Part shown: piece by piece, positions 62,031 to 64,000 of the stretch
How positions within the stretch are numbered: position 1 is the first letter of the stretch
How the letters are laid out: every line of letters starts with the position of its first letter
Assembly (NCBI GenBank): GCA_029265125.1
Contig: JAJUJX010000011.1
Location: 1 to 64,000 of the forward strand
Source of the DNA: Tolumonas sp008015085
Lineage (GTDB): Bacteria; Pseudomonadota; Gammaproteobacteria; Enterobacterales; Aeromonadaceae
Direction: 5' to 3'
DNA: 64,000 bases
Notes under the pieces: model-generated
What the model saw: the letters and a program-made list of their open reading frames with translations, nothing else
Databases searched by the model: none
Told to the model about the DNA's origin: nothing
Program-made: the position numbers and the translations under genes

Positions 62031-63494
62031 ATGTGCTATCCATCAATTGATCCATTACTGCTGCCGTTTTGTCAGTGGCAGGCATCGCAATGGATGACGT
62101 CAAAAGTCTGCGCTACTTTCTCTGTTACCAATCCGGCGACAGGCGAAGTCATTGCCACATTACCAAATCAGCCCGCAGGTGATGCTCTGGCTGCTATTGA
62201 TCGCGCAAGTGCCGCACTCCCTGCCTGGCAGGCACTTCCTGCGAAAAAAAGAGCATCACTTCTGCGCCGCTGGTTTGAGCTGGTCATGGAAAATCAGGAC
62301 GCGCTGGCGCTGCTGATGTCACTGGAGCAAGGTAAACCGCTGGCGGAAGCAAAAGGCGAAGTGGCTTATGGCGCCGCCTATATCGAGTGGTTTGCCGAAG
62401 AAACCAAACGTGTTTATGGCGATATCATCCCTGCTGCCAGTGGCGACCGTCGCATTCTCACCATTAAACAAGGTATTGGTGTGGTCGCTGCTATCACCCC
62501 ATGGAACTTCCCGAATGCCATGATCACACGCAAAGTGGCGCCCGCTCTTGGTGCAGGCTGCACAATCGTGGTGAAACCTTCTGATGAAACACCACTCTCT
62601 GCACTGGCTCTGGTCACACTTGCCCATCAGGCAGGCATTCCTGACGATGTATTCCAAGTCATTACCAGCCGTAAAGCGGCTGAAATCGGTCAGGTTTTTT
62701 GCGGTGACAGCCGTGTTCGTAAGCTCACTTTCACCGGTTCAACTCCGGTGGGTAAGCAATTGATGAGCCAATGCGCTGCAACAGTGAAAAAACTGGGGCT
62801 GGAACTGGGCGGCAACGCACCATTTATTGTATTTGACGATGCTGATATTGATGCAGCAATTACAGGTCTGATGGTGTCGAAATTCCGTAATGCCGGACAA
62901 ACCTGCATCTGTGCAAACCGCATTCTGGTGCAGGATGGCATCTACGATCAGTTCGCAGAAAAACTGGTTACAGCAGTTAAAAAGCTGAAAATTGGTTTGG
63001 GTACAGAACCGGGCTCAACTGTTGGTCCACTGATCAATCAGGCTGCCGTACATAAAGTACAGCATCTGGTTTCTGACGCTGTGACCCGTGGCGCCAAACT
63101 ACTGACCGGCGGTTCCATCTATCCGACGGGTGATAACTTCTACCAGCCGACCGTGCTGAAAGAAGTCACCAGCGATATGAAAATTTTCCACTCTGAAATT
63201 TTTGGCCCGGTTGCGCCGCTTTATCGTTTCTCTACCGAAGCTGAAGCCGTTGCAATGGCAAACGATACCCCGTTCGGGCTGGCGGCCTATTTCTACAGTC
63301 AGGATATCAGCCGGGTTTGGCGGGTATCAGAAGCCCTGGAATATGGCATGGTCGGTATCAACGAAGGCGGTATTTCCAGTGAAGTCGCTCCGTTTGGTGG
63401 AGTGAAAGAGTCTGGTTTAGGGCGTGAAGGTTCTAAATACGGCATCGAAGAATTTACTGAAATTAAGTACCTCTGTATGGGCGGTCTGAAATAA
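62031..63494 (+). CDS. gabD: NAD(P)-dependent succinate-semialdehyde dehydrogenase
   Basis: 487 aa aldehyde dehydrogenase. Cofactor and active-site motifs: ITPWNFPNAMITRK, FTGSTPVGKQL, LELGGNAPFIVFDDAD with the catalytic Glu, and RNAGQTCICANR with the catalytic Cys. The beginning is typical of GabD after about residue 20. GGAG 8 nt upstream of ATG. Oxidises succinate semialdehyde to succinate, following GabT. Confidence 0.93.
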   Translation: MCYPSIDPLLLPFCQWQASQWMTSKVCATFSVTNPATGEVIATLPNQPAGDALAAIDRASAALPAWQALPAKKRASLLRRWFELVMENQDALALLMSLEQGKPLAEAKGEVAYGAAYIEWFAEETKRVYGDIIPAASGDRRILTIKQGIGVVAAITPWNFPNAMITRKVAPALGAGCTIVVKPSDETPLSALALVTLAHQAGIPDDVFQVITSRKAAEIGQVFCGDSRVRKLTFTGSTPVGKQLMSQCAATVKKLGLELGGNAPFIVFDDADIDAAITGLMVSKFRNAGQTCICANRILVQDGIYDQFAEKLVTAVKKLKIGLGTEPGSTVGPLINQAAVHKVQHLVSDAVTRGAKLLTGGSIYPTGDNFYQPTVLKEVTSDMKIFHSEIFGPVAPLYRFSTEAEAVAMANDTPFGLAAYFYSQDISRVWRVSEALEYGMVGINEGGISSEVAPFGGVKESGLGREGSKYGIEEFTEIKYLCMGGLK

Positions 63495-63534
63495 GTCTGA
63501 ACGGAATTTGACTGCATATTTGAAGGAGTCACAA

Positions 63535-64000
63535 ATGAGTAACGCTGAACTGCAACAACGTAAACAAGCTGCTTTTGCTCGTGGTGAAGGCAATGCCTAC
63601 GGGATCTATGTCGCTAAAGCGAAAAACGCCGAATTGTGGGACGTAGAAGGTAAACGCTATATCGACTTCGGAGCTGGCATCGCAGTGGTTAACACCGGCC
63701 ACTGCCATCCGAAGGTTATCTCTGCGGTTAAAGCTCAGTTGGATAACTTCAGCCATACCTGTATGACAATCACCCCGTATGAATCAGCGGTAAAACTGGC
63801 AGAAAAACTGGTTAAGGCCGTTCCGGGTAATACGCCGAAAAAAGCGATGTTTGTGACCACCGGTGCTGAGGCCGTTGAGAACGCAGTCAAAATTGCCCGT
63901 TCTTACACAGGTCGTAGCGGTGTGATTGCCTTTAATGGTGGTTTCCACGGCCGTACCCTGCTGACCGTTGGTCTGACCGGTAAAGTACAACCCTATAAAG
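63535..64000 (+). CDS. gabT: 4-aminobutyrate aminotransferase (partial)
   Basis: 155 codons, cut by the right edge. ATG with GAAGGAG upstream, 40 nt after gabD. Class III aminotransferase: GNAYGIYVAKAKNAELWDVEGKRYIDF, VVNTGHCHPKV, VTTGAEAVENAVKIAR (PLP phosphate) and FNGGFHGRT are present. Converts GABA and 2-oxoglutarate to succinate semialdehyde and glutamate. The PLP lysine is beyond the window. Confidence 0.95.
   Translation, partial: MSNAELQQRKQAAFARGEGNAYGIYVAKAKNAELWDVEGKRYIDFGAGIAVVNTGHCHPKVISAVKAQLDNFSHTCMTITPYESAVKLAEKLVKAVPGNTPKKAMFVTTGAEAVENAVKIARSYTGRSGVIAFNGGFHGRTLLTVGLTGKVQPYK

Overview
The window looks like a chromosome segment of a gammaproteobacterium between the Enterobacterales and Vibrionales, most likely Aeromonadales (Tolumonas/Aeromonas-like). 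This rests on gene order: the E. coli-like blocks tkt/metK/sprT/endA/rsmE/gshB/yqgE/ruvX, yffB-dapE-ypfN, dapA-bamC-bcp and phrB-ybgA stand beside Vibrio-type features (flgO-flgP/flgT flagellar lipoprotein genes, long-form PurC, a complete Lap adhesion module). The species call is inference; no 16S rRNA gene lies here. I see no phage, insertion sequence or CRISPR array.

Layout. 1-8.6 kb, all on the minus strand: a surface-adhesion system. Transcription order is type I secretion ATPase (lapB-like), membrane fusion protein (lapC-like), TolC-like outer-membrane channel (lapE-like), periplasmic protease lapG, c-di-GMP receptor lapD, a terminator, then the N-terminus of a giant RTX-type adhesin that runs off the left edge. 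The adhesin starts with a retention module carrying a LapG-type Ala-Ala-Gly site. 8.7-13.4 kb: fba, pgk and tkt (epd is missing). 13.7-19.8 kb: metK, sprT, a DUF5718 gene, endA-rsmE-gshB-yqgE-ruvX. 19.8-22.7 kb: flgP, flgO, flgT and a divergent DinB-like gene. 22.9-31.2 kb: purC, tRNA-Arg, a large membrane protein, an oligo-1,6-glucosidase-type GH13 enzyme, tRNA-Ser, yccS-like, tusE, a Nudix gene and tRNA-Thr. 31.4-36.4 kb: YqhD-like alcohol dehydrogenase with an internal insertion, cysB, an unknown coiled-coil membrane protein, a small XRE regulator and ompA.

36.4-42.1 kb: yciN, yffB, dapE, an M15 peptidase, ypfN, then bamC (with an extra C-terminal domain) and dapA on the other strand, and bcp. 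42.1-45.3 kb: a gtrA/gtrB-type lipid-linked sugar transfer operon with a GT-C enzyme and an unknown anchored protein. 45.5-51.9 kb: yfbU, a split YeeE/YedE pair, sbcB, folE and uvrB. The gaps around sbcB hold two orphan terminators, one of which belongs to a good candidate small RNA with its own promoter and upstream repeats. 52.1-52.9 kb: four tRNA-Asn genes with a DnaA-box palindrome between copies 1 and 2. 53-56 kb: a LysE/RhtC exporter, phrB and a ybgA-like gene. 56.5-64 kb: a polyamine-type ABC importer (potA, potD, potB, potC order), a LysR regulator and gabD-gabT, which runs off the right edge. Together these suggest uptake of putrescine or GABA and its conversion to succinate.

Most of the window is housekeeping. 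The parts that deserve a second look are the candidate small RNA at 48.65-48.95 kb, the Lap module, the three-domain BamC, the DinB-like gene beside flgT, the gtr operon, the YqhD insertion and the DnaA-box palindrome.
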